The notes under the pieces: generated by a model
Databases searched by the model: none
What the model saw: the letters and a program-made list of their open reading frames with translations, nothing else
What the model was told of the DNA's origin: nothing
Shown: piece after piece, positions 1-8,337 of the stretch
How the letters are laid out: every line of letters starts with the position of its first letter
How positions within the stretch are numbered: the first letter of the stretch is position 1
Program-made: the position numbers and the translations under genes
DNA from: Flavobacteriaceae bacterium
GTDB taxonomy: Bacteria; Bacteroidota; Bacteroidia; Flavobacteriales; Flavobacteriaceae
Length of the DNA: 64,000 nucleotides
Assembly (NCBI GenBank): GCA_030835825.1
Contig: JAURRA010000022.1
Span: forward strand, 1-64,000
Reading direction: 5' to 3'

Positions 1-171
1 TGAGTAAATAATCTTGAATTTATATTATATAATACCTGAACTTAATGAAGAGGATATTCCGATGATTTAATATGAAAAAACATATACCTTGCAGTAACTA
101 TTGAGATTTTGTAAATGATCCTAATGGTTGTTATTCTTTGATAACACTTGTGTGCAAATAGTGTGCAAGAA
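1..171. other. AT-rich gene-free left edge
   Basis: I see no coding frame here. The first 120 bases contain about 29 G or C (roughly 24%), clearly below the neighbouring genes. Around 151-169 there is a short tandem direct repeat, GTGTGCAA-ATA-GTGTGCAAG. Position downstream of a tRNA 3' end plus base composition suggest the margin of an integrated element or a decayed one, but no integrase is visible in the window. Confidence 0.4.
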
Positions 172-201
172 GAAAAAACCCCTCACTTTCGTGAAGGGCT
201 T
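172..201 (-). terminator. Intrinsic terminator of the tRNA-Asn unit
   Basis: Read on the minus strand, an 8-bp stem (CCCTTCAC / GTGAGGGG, one G-T pair) with a GAAA loop is followed by six T residues. It lies about 43 bases past the tRNA 3' end, the expected place for its terminator. Confidence 0.75.
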
Positions 202-243
202 TGATTGCTTGTTAGGTCTTGTGTAGTGTAGCGGTTACGCTTG

Positions 244-317
244 CTCCTCCTCTTGGGCTCGAACCAAGGACCCTCTGATTAACAGTCAGATGCTCTAACC
301 AACTGAGCTAAGGAGGA
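244..317 (-). tRNA. tRNA-Asn (anticodon GTT)
   Basis: A 74-nt cloverleaf can be folded by eye. It has a 7-bp acceptor stem (TCCTCCT / AGGAGGA), a D arm GCTC...GAGC, an anticodon stem TCTGA/TCAGA with loop CTGTTAA (anticodon GTT at 281-283 on the complementary strand), and a T arm CTTGG-TTCGAGC-CCAAG. The discriminator base is G and CCA is not encoded. The gene has its own consensus promoter upstream and a terminator downstream, so it is probably transcribed independently of rseP. Confidence 0.95.
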
Positions 318-334
318 AAGTTTCAATTGGTGGG

Positions 335-365
335 CAAATATAAATTATTTTTAAGTCCCACCAAA
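335..365 (-). promoter_or_regulatory. tRNA-Asn promoter (TTTG-N19-TATATTTG)
   Basis: The minus strand carries TTTG (362-365), a 19-bp spacer and TATATTTG (335-342), an exact match to the Bacteroidota -33/-7 consensus. Transcription would start near 331, about 14 bases before the tRNA 5' end. An 8-bp inverted repeat (327-334 and 357-364) brackets the core promoter. Confidence 0.65.
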
Positions 366-384
366 TAGAAATATCTTAAATCAT

Positions 385-1725
385 CTAGCCAGTAATGGCC
401 TTAAAAATATCGTTACCATTGGCAAATAGCACCAGGGCAATCAAAATGAAAAAACCAATGGTTTGGGCATATTCCATAAACTTATCGCTCGGTTTGCGAC
501 CACTGACCATTTCAAATAATAAAAACATCACATGACCGCCATCCAGCACTGGTATAGGCAGCAGGTTAAGTACACCTAACATGATCGATAAAAAGGCTGT
601 AATACTCCAAAAGGTTGACCAACTCCAACTGTCAGGAAAAATGTCGTAAATGGCTTTAAAACCACCTACGCCCTTGTAAGCCCCCGTACTCGGGCTAAAA
701 ATAAGCTGCAATTGTCCCCAGTAACTTCCCATTTTTTCAGCAAAAGTGCGGCCTCCAACCTCAATGCTCTCAACAAAACTGTAATTCTTTTGAACGATAT
801 CGAAATACCCCAAAGAGGCAAATTCATCATAAGTACCGCCGGGATACACCCCAATCATGCCGTTTTCATCTACCCTCATTGCTTGGGTCATTGTCTGCCC
901 ATTACGCAATATCTCGGCCGTAATACTTTGCCCCTTCAAACGGTTAAGGGTCTCACTCACCTGATCATAGAAGGGCGCCGAAACACCGTCAAAAGCTAAA
1001 AAGACATCTCCCGATTGAAGATCAACCGCCGTATTCAACGAAGAAGGATCGACGCTTCCTACCATAAATGGCATACGCAACTCCACAAAGCTCCGGTCAC
1101 CGCTATCACTCAACTGCCCCAAAAAGTCCTCGGGGAAATCCAATACCATGATGGCACCACTGCGCTCAATAGTCATGGTTTTGGTTTCTAGAAAATAAGC
1201 TTTAATATCGGAGTAATTCTCAATGGGATTGTCATTGATGGCAATGATATCATCTCCAGTTTGAAGGCCAAAGTCTTCAAGTAAAGGGTTAGCAATCCAA
1301 TAGCCTTCTTTGATACTACTGGTAGCAATATCCGACTCGCCATAACCAAAAGCCATACCGATATAGATGATGTAGGCCAAGAGGAAATTTACCGTTACAC
1401 CACCAACCATAATGATCAACCGCTGCCAAGCTGGCTTAGAGCGGAACTCCCATGGCTGAGGAGGACTTGCCATTTGTGCCTTATCCATACTCTCATCAAT
1501 CATTCCTGAGATTTTGACGTAGCCGCCTAAAGGCAACCAACCGATCCCATAAACCGTGTCGCCAATCTTCTTCTTAAACAGCGAAAACTTGACGTCAAAA
1601 AACAAATAGAACTTCTCTACTCTTGTCTTAAACAATTTCGCTGGTATAAAATGACCCAACTCGTGAAGGACGATGAGCAGGGACAAACTCGCCAGAAACT
1701 GGGCAATCTTAATTACAAATTCCAT
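385..1725 (-). CDS. rseP: RIP metalloprotease RseP (site-2 protease)
   Basis: Inner-membrane zinc protease that cuts membrane-anchored anti-sigma factors and clears signal-peptide remnants. The 446-residue protein has the zinc motif HELGH near residue 21 in the first membrane segment, two PDZ-like stretches in the middle, and the second catalytic motif LDGGH near residue 395 before the last membrane helices. This is full length for the family. The ATG at 1725 is preceded by a consensus promoter. The next gene on this strand is the tRNA-Asn, which has its own promoter. In Bacteroidota dxr often lies next to rseP, but it does not here. Confidence 0.93.
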   Translation of the reverse strand: MEFVIKIAQFLASLSLLIVLHELGHFIPAKLFKTRVEKFYLFFDVKFSLFKKKIGDTVYGIGWLPLGGYVKISGMIDESMDKAQMASPPQPWEFRSKPAWQRLIIMVGGVTVNFLLAYIIYIGMAFGYGESDIATSSIKEGYWIANPLLEDFGLQTGDDIIAINDNPIENYSDIKAYFLETKTMTIERSGAIMVLDFPEDFLGQLSDSGDRSFVELRMPFMVGSVDPSSLNTAVDLQSGDVFLAFDGVSAPFYDQVSETLNRLKGQSITAEILRNGQTMTQAMRVDENGMIGVYPGGTYDEFASLGYFDIVQKNYSFVESIEVGGRTFAEKMGSYWGQLQLIFSPSTGAYKGVGGFKAIYDIFPDSWSWSTFWSITAFLSIMLGVLNLLPIPVLDGGHVMFLLFEMVSGRKPSDKFMEYAQTIGFFILIALVLFANGNDIFKAITG

Positions 1726-1748
1726 AGATAGTGATTCATTTCGAAGGG

Positions 1749-1777
1749 CAAAGGTACTGCTTTGAAGTCAAATCAAA
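1749..1777 (-). promoter_or_regulatory. rseP promoter (TTTG-N17-TACCTTTG)
   Basis: The minus strand shows TTTG (1774-1777), 17 bases, then TACCTTTG (1749-1756). Predicted start is near 1745, about 20 bases before the rseP ATG. Confidence 0.6.
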
Positions 1778-1794
1778 TAACTGAAGCCTTCAGT

Positions 1795-3711
1795 CTATTG
1801 TTTAACGACAATTTTCTCCACTTCACCCTTATTGGTTTCAAAAACTAAAATCACTTGTCCCGCCGATACTTCCGATAAATCGATCTCGTTGGTACGTTTT
1901 AACTTGTTGAGCAATTGCCCTTGCAGGTTATATATACTCACCGATTTTATTTTGATGCCAGGAGCGTCAACACGCAGGCTATCACTCGTTGGATTGGGAT
2001 AGAGCCTCAATCCAGACTGCCATTGGTCACTCGGGAGGCCTAGCGTTAAACTGTTTCCATTAGAAAGAATATCCTTTTCAGGGTCAAAGACTAGGTCAGT
2101 AACCTCAAAATTGGTCGCCACCGCAAAAGACTGCCCGCTCGAAGTATGGTTGAGTAACACGTCTTGAACTTCACCATTATCACCTGTCATCCGAACTTTG
2201 ACCTCAGCTTCAAAGAAATCTACAGATTCGTGACTCTGTGTTTGATTTAGGGTGACCACAATCTCGTTAGAGCCAATAGCACTCCATTGAATGTCGTAAG
2301 AAGGATAGCCCTCATTGTACAACCAATCCTGAAAAAACTCTGTTAAACTATTCCCGTAGTGAGCCTCCATAATTGGGATAAAATCCACCGTTTTGGCATA
2401 AGCATAGGCCAAATCAGGATGACTGAGATACGATTGAACCCCTTGAAAAAAGGCCTCATCTCCCATCTTTTTGCGCAACATATGCAATACCATAGAACCC
2501 TTGTTATAGGTCAGCCTAGAACTGAAAATTCGCCCTACGTTGGTGGTGTCAGATTCTGATAAATAAACCGACCCATCGGGTTGCGAAGTAATAGAATTAA
2601 TTTTACTTTCTTTCCATGTCAAATGTCCCTCAGGACCATCCAAGTGCTCACTGACTAATCCCGTCAAAAAAGTAGCAAAGCCTTCATTGAGCCAAATATC
2701 TCTCCAGCTCCCACAGGTGATTTTATCGCCAAACCACTGGTGTGCCAATTCGTGTGCGATTAACCCACGGCTAAATCCACCCATAAAAGAAACCGTAGTA
2801 TGCTCCATACCACCGCCCCAGCCAAACTGAGCATGACCATATTTTTCATCTTCATAAGGATAGGGTTCAAACAGGTCAATAAATAAATTCATGATATCCA
2901 CGGTCACAGCAGTACTTGCCTGGCTTGTTTCTAATGATTCGGGATAAACATAATTGATGATCTCAAATGGATTGCCATTGTTCTCAACTGTATGGCTATA
3001 AATCGTATAATTAGTTACAGCAAAAGCTACCAAATAGGCGGGAATGGGATGTTGATGTCTGTAATGCGTCGTCTTGAGACCGTTAGATACTGTTTGACCT
3101 TGTTCCAAACCATTGGAAACAGCTACATATTCCTCTCCTTCGGCATTGGCAACTGGTGTGGTTATTTTCACATCCAAAATATCAATCTTGTCGTTCAAGT
3201 CTTGTTTACATGGCCACCAACCTTTAGCACCATAAGGCTCGGATAGGGTCCAAACAATGGGGTCATTGTTGTGGGTCGTTGCCTCATAGGAACCAAAACC
3301 CGAACTAATTGGATTGCCAGAATAGCTCACAACAATTTCTTCAACCTCATCAGCTGACATGGTATTCACAAAAGTAATTGTTAGTTCATCAGTTAAATCT
3401 TGGTTAAAGACCAAGGCCGTGCCATTCATCATCACACTACTCACCGCCATATTGTTGGATAGATCAAAAGTAATGCCCGCCATATCGGTTTTAGCGCGGA
3501 AGGTGGTTGTAACTGTCCCTGCGATTGAGGAGCTTGCAGGGTCAACTTGAATTTCCAACAACTGATGTTGAACATCATAATTGGCCGTATTTGGATTGAT
3601 CAGTAATTGTTTCATGGCTAGCGATCGCTCCGATTCCCACTGACTGAATTGATCTACATCTTGCTGAGCAAACATGGAGACAGTAAAAAATATAAAAAGT
3701 AGCTGTTTCAT
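1795..3711 (-). CDS. Secreted M1-family aminopeptidase with T9SS sorting domain
   Basis: Zinc aminopeptidase predicted to be exported by the type IX secretion system. A signal peptide covers about residues 1-15 (ends MFAQQ). The N-terminal beta domain carries GGGMEHTTVS, the M1 exopeptidase motif GxMEN in variant form with His for Asn. The catalytic motif HELAHQWFGD with the downstream NEGFA glutamate lies near residues 320-345. The last ~75 residues begin LRLYPNPTSD, the hallmark of a type A T9SS C-terminal sorting domain, and end in KIVVKQ. Residue count (638) fits a catalytic M1 core plus the tag. It is monocistronic and divergent from the SCO1-like gene. Confidence 0.9.
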   Translation of the reverse strand: MKQLLFIFFTVSMFAQQDVDQFSQWESERSLAMKQLLINPNTANYDVQHQLLEIQVDPASSSIAGTVTTTFRAKTDMAGITFDLSNNMAVSSVMMNGTALVFNQDLTDELTITFVNTMSADEVEEIVVSYSGNPISSGFGSYEATTHNNDPIVWTLSEPYGAKGWWPCKQDLNDKIDILDVKITTPVANAEGEEYVAVSNGLEQGQTVSNGLKTTHYRHQHPIPAYLVAFAVTNYTIYSHTVENNGNPFEIINYVYPESLETSQASTAVTVDIMNLFIDLFEPYPYEDEKYGHAQFGWGGGMEHTTVSFMGGFSRGLIAHELAHQWFGDKITCGSWRDIWLNEGFATFLTGLVSEHLDGPEGHLTWKESKINSITSQPDGSVYLSESDTTNVGRIFSSRLTYNKGSMVLHMLRKKMGDEAFFQGVQSYLSHPDLAYAYAKTVDFIPIMEAHYGNSLTEFFQDWLYNEGYPSYDIQWSAIGSNEIVVTLNQTQSHESVDFFEAEVKVRMTGDNGEVQDVLLNHTSSGQSFAVATNFEVTDLVFDPEKDILSNGNSLTLGLPSDQWQSGLRLYPNPTSDSLRVDAPGIKIKSVSIYNLQGQLLNKLKRTNEIDLSEVSAGQVILVFETNKGEVEKIVVKQ

Positions 3712-3753
3712 AACTTTATGTTGTTTTAGGCCAACGGTGTGACGATTGTATTG

Positions 3754-3761
3754 TAATTTTG
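3754..3761 (+). promoter_or_regulatory. -7 element (TAATTTTG) for the SCO1-like gene
   Basis: TAATTTTG matches TAnnTTTG. No convincing -33 TTG is found at the right spacing. A start near 3765 would place an upstream GTG (3763) outside the message, favouring the ATG at 3802. Confidence 0.4.
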
Positions 3762-3801
3762 TGTGAAGATAATAAAATTACCCTCTTCTATAACAATTTC
3801 T

Positions 3802-4476
3802 ATGTGGCGATTCGTCAAGCAATACCGTACACTTTGGCTAGTTCTTGGCCCGCTTTCTGTCATTATCGTTATATTGATGTACACAGCTCTCAAACCTGTA
3901 AAGAGGCTGCCCATTTATCAGCCAGCTATGGTCAACAAGGAATTGGTAGATAGCTCCATTCAACACCAAATCAATTACCATAAGATTGCCCCCTTTAACT
4001 TGATCAACCAAAATGGTGACATAGTCACAGAACAAACTTTTGACAATAAAATATACATCGCCGATTTCTTCTTTACAACCTGCCCTAGCATTTGCCCTAT
4101 TATGACCAAAAATATGGCCGACATTCAAGATGTCATTCGCGACGACCCAGAAGTGATGTTGTTGTCTCATACGGTTACCCCTGACATTGATTCCGTCGCT
4201 CAATTAAGAGCCTACGCCAATCTAAAAGGAGTGCTCGACAACAAATGGCATTTAGTTACTGGTGATAAAAAACAAATTTATGAGCTGGCTAGAAAGTCCT
4301 ACTTGGCAGTCAAAGAAGACGGCGACGGAGGACCAAATGACATGATCCATACCGAAAACTTTATGCTCATCGATAAGGAAAAACGAATTCGCGGGTACTA
4401 CGATGGAACAAATGATGAGGAAATCAAGCGACTGCTCGACGATATAAAAATTCTTAAGACGGCTTATCTAGACTGA
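3802..4476 (+). CDS. SCO1/SenC family copper chaperone
   Basis: Membrane-anchored thioredoxin-like protein that delivers copper or redox equivalents to the CuA site of cytochrome oxidase. An N-terminal membrane anchor (LWLVLGPLSVIIVILMY) is followed by a SCO fold with FFFTTCPSICP, giving the copper-binding CxxxC, and a conserved distal His in HTENFMLID. I chose the ATG at 3802 (224 residues) over an in-frame GTG at 3763, because the GTG lies before the predicted transcription start. The feoAB genes follow after 45 bases. Ends in TGA. Confidence 0.88.
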   Translation: MWRFVKQYRTLWLVLGPLSVIIVILMYTALKPVKRLPIYQPAMVNKELVDSSIQHQINYHKIAPFNLINQNGDIVTEQTFDNKIYIADFFFTTCPSICPIMTKNMADIQDVIRDDPEVMLLSHTVTPDIDSVAQLRAYANLKGVLDNKWHLVTGDKKQIYELARKSYLAVKEDGDGGPNDMIHTENFMLIDKEKRIRGYYDGTNDEEIKRLLDDIKILKTAYLD

Positions 4477-4487
4477 CTCTTTTTGTC

Positions 4488-4495
4488 TAAATTTG
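4488..4495 (+). promoter_or_regulatory. Possible -7 element (TAAATTTG) before feoA
   Basis: Exact TAnnTTTG match 26 bases upstream of the feoA ATG. No TTG at -33 was found, so transcription may depend on an activator or read through from the SCO1-like gene. I could not recognise a clear Fur box. Confidence 0.35.
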
Positions 4496-4521
4496 CTTCT
4501 TTAAAATCAATCTAAATAAGG

Positions 4522-4755
4522 ATGCCAACTATTGCTGACTTGCAGTTAGGCCAAACAGCCACCATCACTGAATGCTCTTCGGAAGCTATTCCCTTCAAGC
4601 TCTTGGAGATGGGTTGTCTGCCAGGCAATAAAGTCAAACTACTTCAAGTTGCACCCTTTTTAGATCCTCTTTATCTCAATATTGACGACGCCTTTGTAGC
4701 TATCCGTAGGGATACGGCTGCACTGATTTGCATTGAAATCGATTCGAATGAGTAA
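4522..4755 (+). CDS. feoA: Ferrous iron transport accessory protein FeoA
   Basis: Small cytosolic SH3-like protein that supports FeoB-mediated Fe(II) uptake. The 77 residues include the family pattern LxxLQxGQxATI near the N-terminus and KLLEMGCLPGNKVKLLQ in the middle, and end with a short beta strand (AFVAIRRDTAALI). The ATG at 4522 follows a purine-rich AATAAGG. Its stop codon overlaps the feoB start by 8 bases, so the two are translationally coupled. Confidence 0.92.
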   Translation: MPTIADLQLGQTATITECSSEAIPFKLLEMGCLPGNKVKLLQVAPFLDPLYLNIDDAFVAIRRDTAALICIEIDSNE

Positions 4756-6835
4756 ACAAATCAATGTCGCTCTCATTGGAAATCCAAATACTGGAAAAAC
4801 TTCGGTATTCAATGCCTTGACTGGGCTTAATCAAAAAGTAGCCAACTACCCTGGCATTACTGTAGATAAAAAAGAGGGGCTATGCAAACTGTCTCGTGTC
4901 CTCAAAGCTCACATTCTCGATCTTCCAGGAACCTATAGCCTGAACGCCTCCTCCTTGGACGAAAATATTGTCATTGAATTACTATTAAATAAAAACAATA
5001 AAGATTTTCCCGATGTAGCTATCATTGTAAGCGATGTAGAAAATCTCAAAAGAAACCTACTGTTATTTACCCAAATCAAGGATTTAGAGATCCCTACCAT
5101 ATTAGTTATCAATATGGCCGATCGCATGGCCACCAAAGGTATTTCTCTCGATATCCCTTTTTTAGAAGAAACGCTCAATACCAAAATAGCTCTCATAAGC
5201 GCTAGAAAAAATACGGGTATTGAATATCTCAAAACATTAATCGCCAATTACAGAGACCTTTCTGTTGAACCCTGTCTAAACGCCTCTTCCATTGACCCTG
5301 CCTATTTTGATCGCTTGCGCTCAGCTTTCCCCAATCAACAGCTCTATAAGTTATGGCTAGTAATTACACAAGACGTCAATTTTGGCAAAGTCAGCCGACA
5401 AGAAATGGATGTCGCAGCATTTAAAACCAAATCGAAGTCCGATCTCAAAAGGCTGCAACAAAAAGAAACTACAAAAAGGTATCAATTCATTAATAGTGTC
5501 TTGAAACAAGGGCAAATCATTGACATCAGCAAGGCCAGCGATTTCCGCTCCCGACTCGACCGTCTTACCATGCATAAGTTCTGGGGTTACGCCATTTTCT
5601 TTATGATTTTACTGTCTATTTTTCAGGCGATCTACGACTGGTCTAGCGCTCCAATGGACTTTATTGACACCTCCTTCGCCCAATTGTCTGAATGGACAAA
5701 GGCTACCCTTCCCGCAGGAGTATTTACAGATTTGCTGGCAGACGGAATCATTGCTGGTGTTGGCGGTATTGTTATCTTCATTCCTCAAATCGCCTTCTTG
5801 TTTCTTTTTATCTCCATTTTGGAAGAAAGCGGGTACATGAGCCGTGTGGTTTTCTTGATGGATCGTGTCATGCGGCGATTTGGATTGAGCGGCAAAAGTG
5901 TTATTCCACTGATATCTGGGGCTGCTTGCGCCATTCCTGCTATCATGGCAACCCGCAATATTGAAAACTGGAAAGAGCGGCTAATTACAATATTGGTCAC
6001 CCCTTTTATTACTTGCTCGGCACGACTTCCAGTATATTTGATCATCATTTCTTTAGTGATTCCTCAAGGTCGATTTTTAGGACTAAGCTATCAAGCACTT
6101 ACCCTAATGCTGTTGTATCTCATTGGATTTGGCATGGCCGTACTATCAGCTGCGGCCTTAAATCGTATTCTGAAATTTCGATCAAAGTCGTTTTTTGTAG
6201 TTGAAATGCCGTCTTTCAAGCTGCCCATGGTCAAAAATGTCGCCATTACAGTTTTGGAAAAGACCAAGGCTTTTGTTGTTGAAGCTGGAAAAATCATTTT
6301 AGCTATTTCTGTAGTGATATGGGTTTTGGCATCAAATGGCCCGGGAGAATCTTTTAACAATGCCTCAACAATTGTCCAGGAACAATACGAAGACCTGAAT
6401 TCTGAACTAGTCGAGCAAAAGATTGCAGCCCATAAATTAGAATACTCCTACATTGGCCTGATTGGCAAATCAATAGAACCTATAATTCGTCCCTTGGGTT
6501 ATGATTGGAAAATTGGCATTGGGTTGGTGACCTCATTTGCAGCTCGAGAGGTATTTGTGGGTACCTTGGCCACCATTTATAGTGTTGGGGGCAATAATCC
6601 GGACACCTTAAAGCAAAAAATGTCGTCCGAGAAGCGGGAGGATGGCAGTCCTGTATTTACATTGGCCAGTGGTATTTCTCTGCTGTTATTCTATGCTTTT
6701 GCTATGCAATGCATGAGTACGTTAGCGGTAGTGAGGCGAGAAACCAATTCGTGGAAGTGGCCCATCATCCAACTTATTGGGATGACTTTTATCGCCTATG
6801 TCATTTCATTAATTGCCTATCAACTAATCCAGTAA
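4748..6835 (+). CDS. feoB: Ferrous iron transporter FeoB
   Basis: Inner-membrane Fe(II) permease with an N-terminal G domain. G1 is GNPNTGKTS, G3 is DLPGT and G4 is NMAD, all within about the first 130 residues; a helical spacer follows. The membrane part carries the conserved gate segment GLSGKSVIPLISGAACAIPA and a second gate-like segment GIGLVTSFAAREVFVGT. I place the start at the ATG at 4748 (695 residues), inside the end of feoA as ATGAGTAA; an upstream TTG at 4733 is less likely. A tiny Cys-rich gene follows. Confidence 0.94.
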   Translation: MSKQINVALIGNPNTGKTSVFNALTGLNQKVANYPGITVDKKEGLCKLSRVLKAHILDLPGTYSLNASSLDENIVIELLLNKNNKDFPDVAIIVSDVENLKRNLLLFTQIKDLEIPTILVINMADRMATKGISLDIPFLEETLNTKIALISARKNTGIEYLKTLIANYRDLSVEPCLNASSIDPAYFDRLRSAFPNQQLYKLWLVITQDVNFGKVSRQEMDVAAFKTKSKSDLKRLQQKETTKRYQFINSVLKQGQIIDISKASDFRSRLDRLTMHKFWGYAIFFMILLSIFQAIYDWSSAPMDFIDTSFAQLSEWTKATLPAGVFTDLLADGIIAGVGGIVIFIPQIAFLFLFISILEESGYMSRVVFLMDRVMRRFGLSGKSVIPLISGAACAIPAIMATRNIENWKERLITILVTPFITCSARLPVYLIIISLVIPQGRFLGLSYQALTLMLLYLIGFGMAVLSAAALNRILKFRSKSFFVVEMPSFKLPMVKNVAITVLEKTKAFVVEAGKIILAISVVIWVLASNGPGESFNNASTIVQEQYEDLNSELVEQKIAAHKLEYSYIGLIGKSIEPIIRPLGYDWKIGIGLVTSFAAREVFVGTLATIYSVGGNNPDTLKQKMSSEKREDGSPVFTLASGISLLLFYAFAMQCMSTLAVVRRETNSWKWPIIQLIGMTFIAYVISLIAYQLIQ

Positions 6836-6844
6836 TTCCAATCT

Positions 6845-6973
6845 ATGACCGCTGTAATACAATATATCTTAACCGGAATAGTGGTGATTGGTGCTATGTG
6901 GTTTTTGATCCGCAAATTCTCACCCAAAAAATCAAAAAAGGCTTGCGGAACGGATGATTGTGGATGCCATTAG
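6845..6973 (+). CDS. FeoB-associated Cys-rich membrane protein (42 aa)
   Basis: Tiny protein of 42 residues with one membrane helix (about residues 4-22, ILTGIVVIGAMWFLI), a basic stretch KKSKK and a C-terminal CGTDDCGCH cluster. Position and architecture match the FeoB-associated Cys-rich family that follows feoB in many anaerobes and Bacteroidota, sometimes called FeoC-like although unrelated to gammaproteobacterial FeoC. The exact function is unknown; a metal or redox role of the CxxxxCxC tail is inferred. It ends 2 bases before the end of the convergent ZIP gene. Confidence 0.85.
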   Translation: MTAVIQYILTGIVVIGAMWFLIRKFSPKKSKKACGTDDCGCH

Positions 6974-6975
6974 CT

Positions 6976-7791
6976 TTAACCCAAAGCCACATCCAAGGTC
7001 ATCATAATTATAAAGCCTCCTATAAATCCGAGGGTGGCAATATCGGTGTATTTATCCTGCTGTGTTTCTGGAATTACTTCTTCAACGACAACAAAAATCA
7101 TAGCTCCCGCCGCGAAAGCCAAGGCATAGGGTAAAATAGGGGTGAAAAAGGTTACCGCCATCGCACCGATAACGGCGGCTACCGGTTCTACCAACGCCGA
7201 TGCTTGTCCATACATGAAACTCTTTCGGCGACTCAAACCATGTCTGCGCAATGGCATGGAAACAGCAATCCCTTCTGGAAAGTTTTGAATACCAATGCCC
7301 AGCGCTAAAACCACTGCACCGGCAATCGAAGCTTCGGGCATTCCTGCGGCAACGCCTCCAAAAAGGACCCCCACCGCCAATCCTTCGGGGATGTTGTGCA
7401 AAGTAATGGCCAAAACCAATAGCGTTGTTCTTTGCCAAGGGGTTTTGATCCCTTCGCTTTCTTTAAAATTGATATGAACATGAGGAAGTACCTTGTCTAA
7501 TGCAAAAATAAATAAGGCCCCAAAAGCGAATCCGATAGCCGCAGGCATGACCTTAACAAACCCCTCTCCTTCACTCATTTCAATTCCTGGAGCCAGAAGA
7601 CTCCAAAAGCTGGCGGCTACCATCACACCACCAGTAAACCCGAGCATACCATCCAACACAGCTCTATTCATGGATTTGAACATGAATACCACAGAGGCTC
7701 CTAGCGCAGTCATAGCCCAAGTGAAAACGGTTGCTAGAAAAGCTCCTATGACAGGGTCTATACTTTCAAAAAAATGAAACACCGAATCCAT
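6976..7791 (-). CDS. ZIP family divalent metal transporter
   Basis: Inner-membrane importer of zinc or related divalent metals. Its 271 residues form about eight hydrophobic helices. The metal-binding signatures HNIPEGLAVG (helix 4) and NFPEGIAVS (helix 5) are present, and an acidic EEVIPE motif follows. This is the compact, ZupT/GufA-like bacterial form without a long His loop. It converges on the feo operon. A 16-bp palindrome lies at its predicted transcription start and could be a metal-repressor operator. Substrate (Zn, Fe, Mn) cannot be decided from sequence. Confidence 0.88.
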   Translation of the reverse strand: MDSVFHFFESIDPVIGAFLATVFTWAMTALGASVVFMFKSMNRAVLDGMLGFTGGVMVAASFWSLLAPGIEMSEGEGFVKVMPAAIGFAFGALFIFALDKVLPHVHINFKESEGIKTPWQRTTLLVLAITLHNIPEGLAVGVLFGGVAAGMPEASIAGAVVLALGIGIQNFPEGIAVSMPLRRHGLSRRKSFMYGQASALVEPVAAVIGAMAVTFFTPILPYALAFAAGAMIFVVVEEVIPETQQDKYTDIATLGFIGGFIIMMTLDVALG

Positions 7792-7797
7792 ACACTA

Positions 7798-7822
7798 CCT
7801 TATGTTAATAAGGCCAAATTTA
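7798..7822 (-). promoter_or_regulatory. ZIP gene -7 element and overlapping palindrome
   Basis: On the minus strand TAAATTTG (7815-7822) matches the -7 consensus. Immediately downstream is CCTTAT-TAAC-ATAAGG (7798-7813), a perfect 6-bp-armed palindrome covering roughly +1 to +14, a typical repressor position. Confidence 0.4.
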
Positions 7823-7878
7823 ACAAATTTCTATGAGTACGTCACTGGCATTTAAGTCCGATTGCACCAAGAAATCCT

Positions 7879-7886
7879 TATATTTG
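7879..7886 (+). promoter_or_regulatory. -7 element (TATATTTG) of the bacilliredoxin gene
   Basis: Exact TAnnTTTG 22 bases before the ATG. The only nearby TTG (7862-7864) is 14 bases upstream, shorter than usual spacing. Confidence 0.4.
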
Positions 7887-7907
7887 TAGTTCTAAAAAAC
7901 AACTATT

Positions 7908-8318
7908 ATGTATCCACCCGAACTTGTACAACCCATGCGCGACGAACTTACAGCTGTAGGTTTTGAACAAATATCCGACGCCGACCGCGTAGAAGCAAAG
8001 ATTTCTCAAACTGGCACCACCTTAGTGGTGGTCAATTCGGTTTGTGGTTGCGCTGCTGCCAATGCTCGCCCGGGTGCTCGAATGTCATTGGCCAATGCCA
8101 AAAGACCCGATCATTTGGTGACGGTATTTGCTGGGGTCGATCAAGAAGCTACCACACGCGCCCGTGAATTGATGGTTCCATTTCCCCCCAGCTCTCCATG
8201 CATGGCCCTTTTCAAGGATGGTGAATTGGTGCACATGTTGGAAAGACATCATATCGAAGGCCGACCAGCACAATTGATCGCTGAAAATTTGATTGGAGCC
8301 TACAACAGCTACTGCTAA
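7908..8318 (+). CDS. BrxA/BrxB family bacilliredoxin
   Basis: Small cytosolic thioredoxin-like protein of the YphP/YqiW (DUF1094) family, which removes low-molecular-weight thiols from oxidised proteins in Bacillus. The 136 residues contain the diagnostic CGC active site in VVNSVCGCAAANARPG near residues 45-60, and the family motif HMLERHHIEGR near the C-terminus. Length is normal. In Bacteroidota the thiol partner is not established by sequence, so the bacillithiol link is family knowledge rather than something seen here. An acyltransferase follows on the same strand. Confidence 0.9.
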   Translation: MYPPELVQPMRDELTAVGFEQISDADRVEAKISQTGTTLVVVNSVCGCAAANARPGARMSLANAKRPDHLVTVFAGVDQEATTRARELMVPFPPSSPCMALFKDGELVHMLERHHIEGRPAQLIAENLIGAYNSYC

Positions 8319-8337
8319 AATTATAGCTGCGGTGCTG

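Noticed and set aside
3838-4203. 121-codon minus-strand frame inside the SCO1-like gene
   Set aside because: Fully antisense to a recognisable copper chaperone; no independent features.
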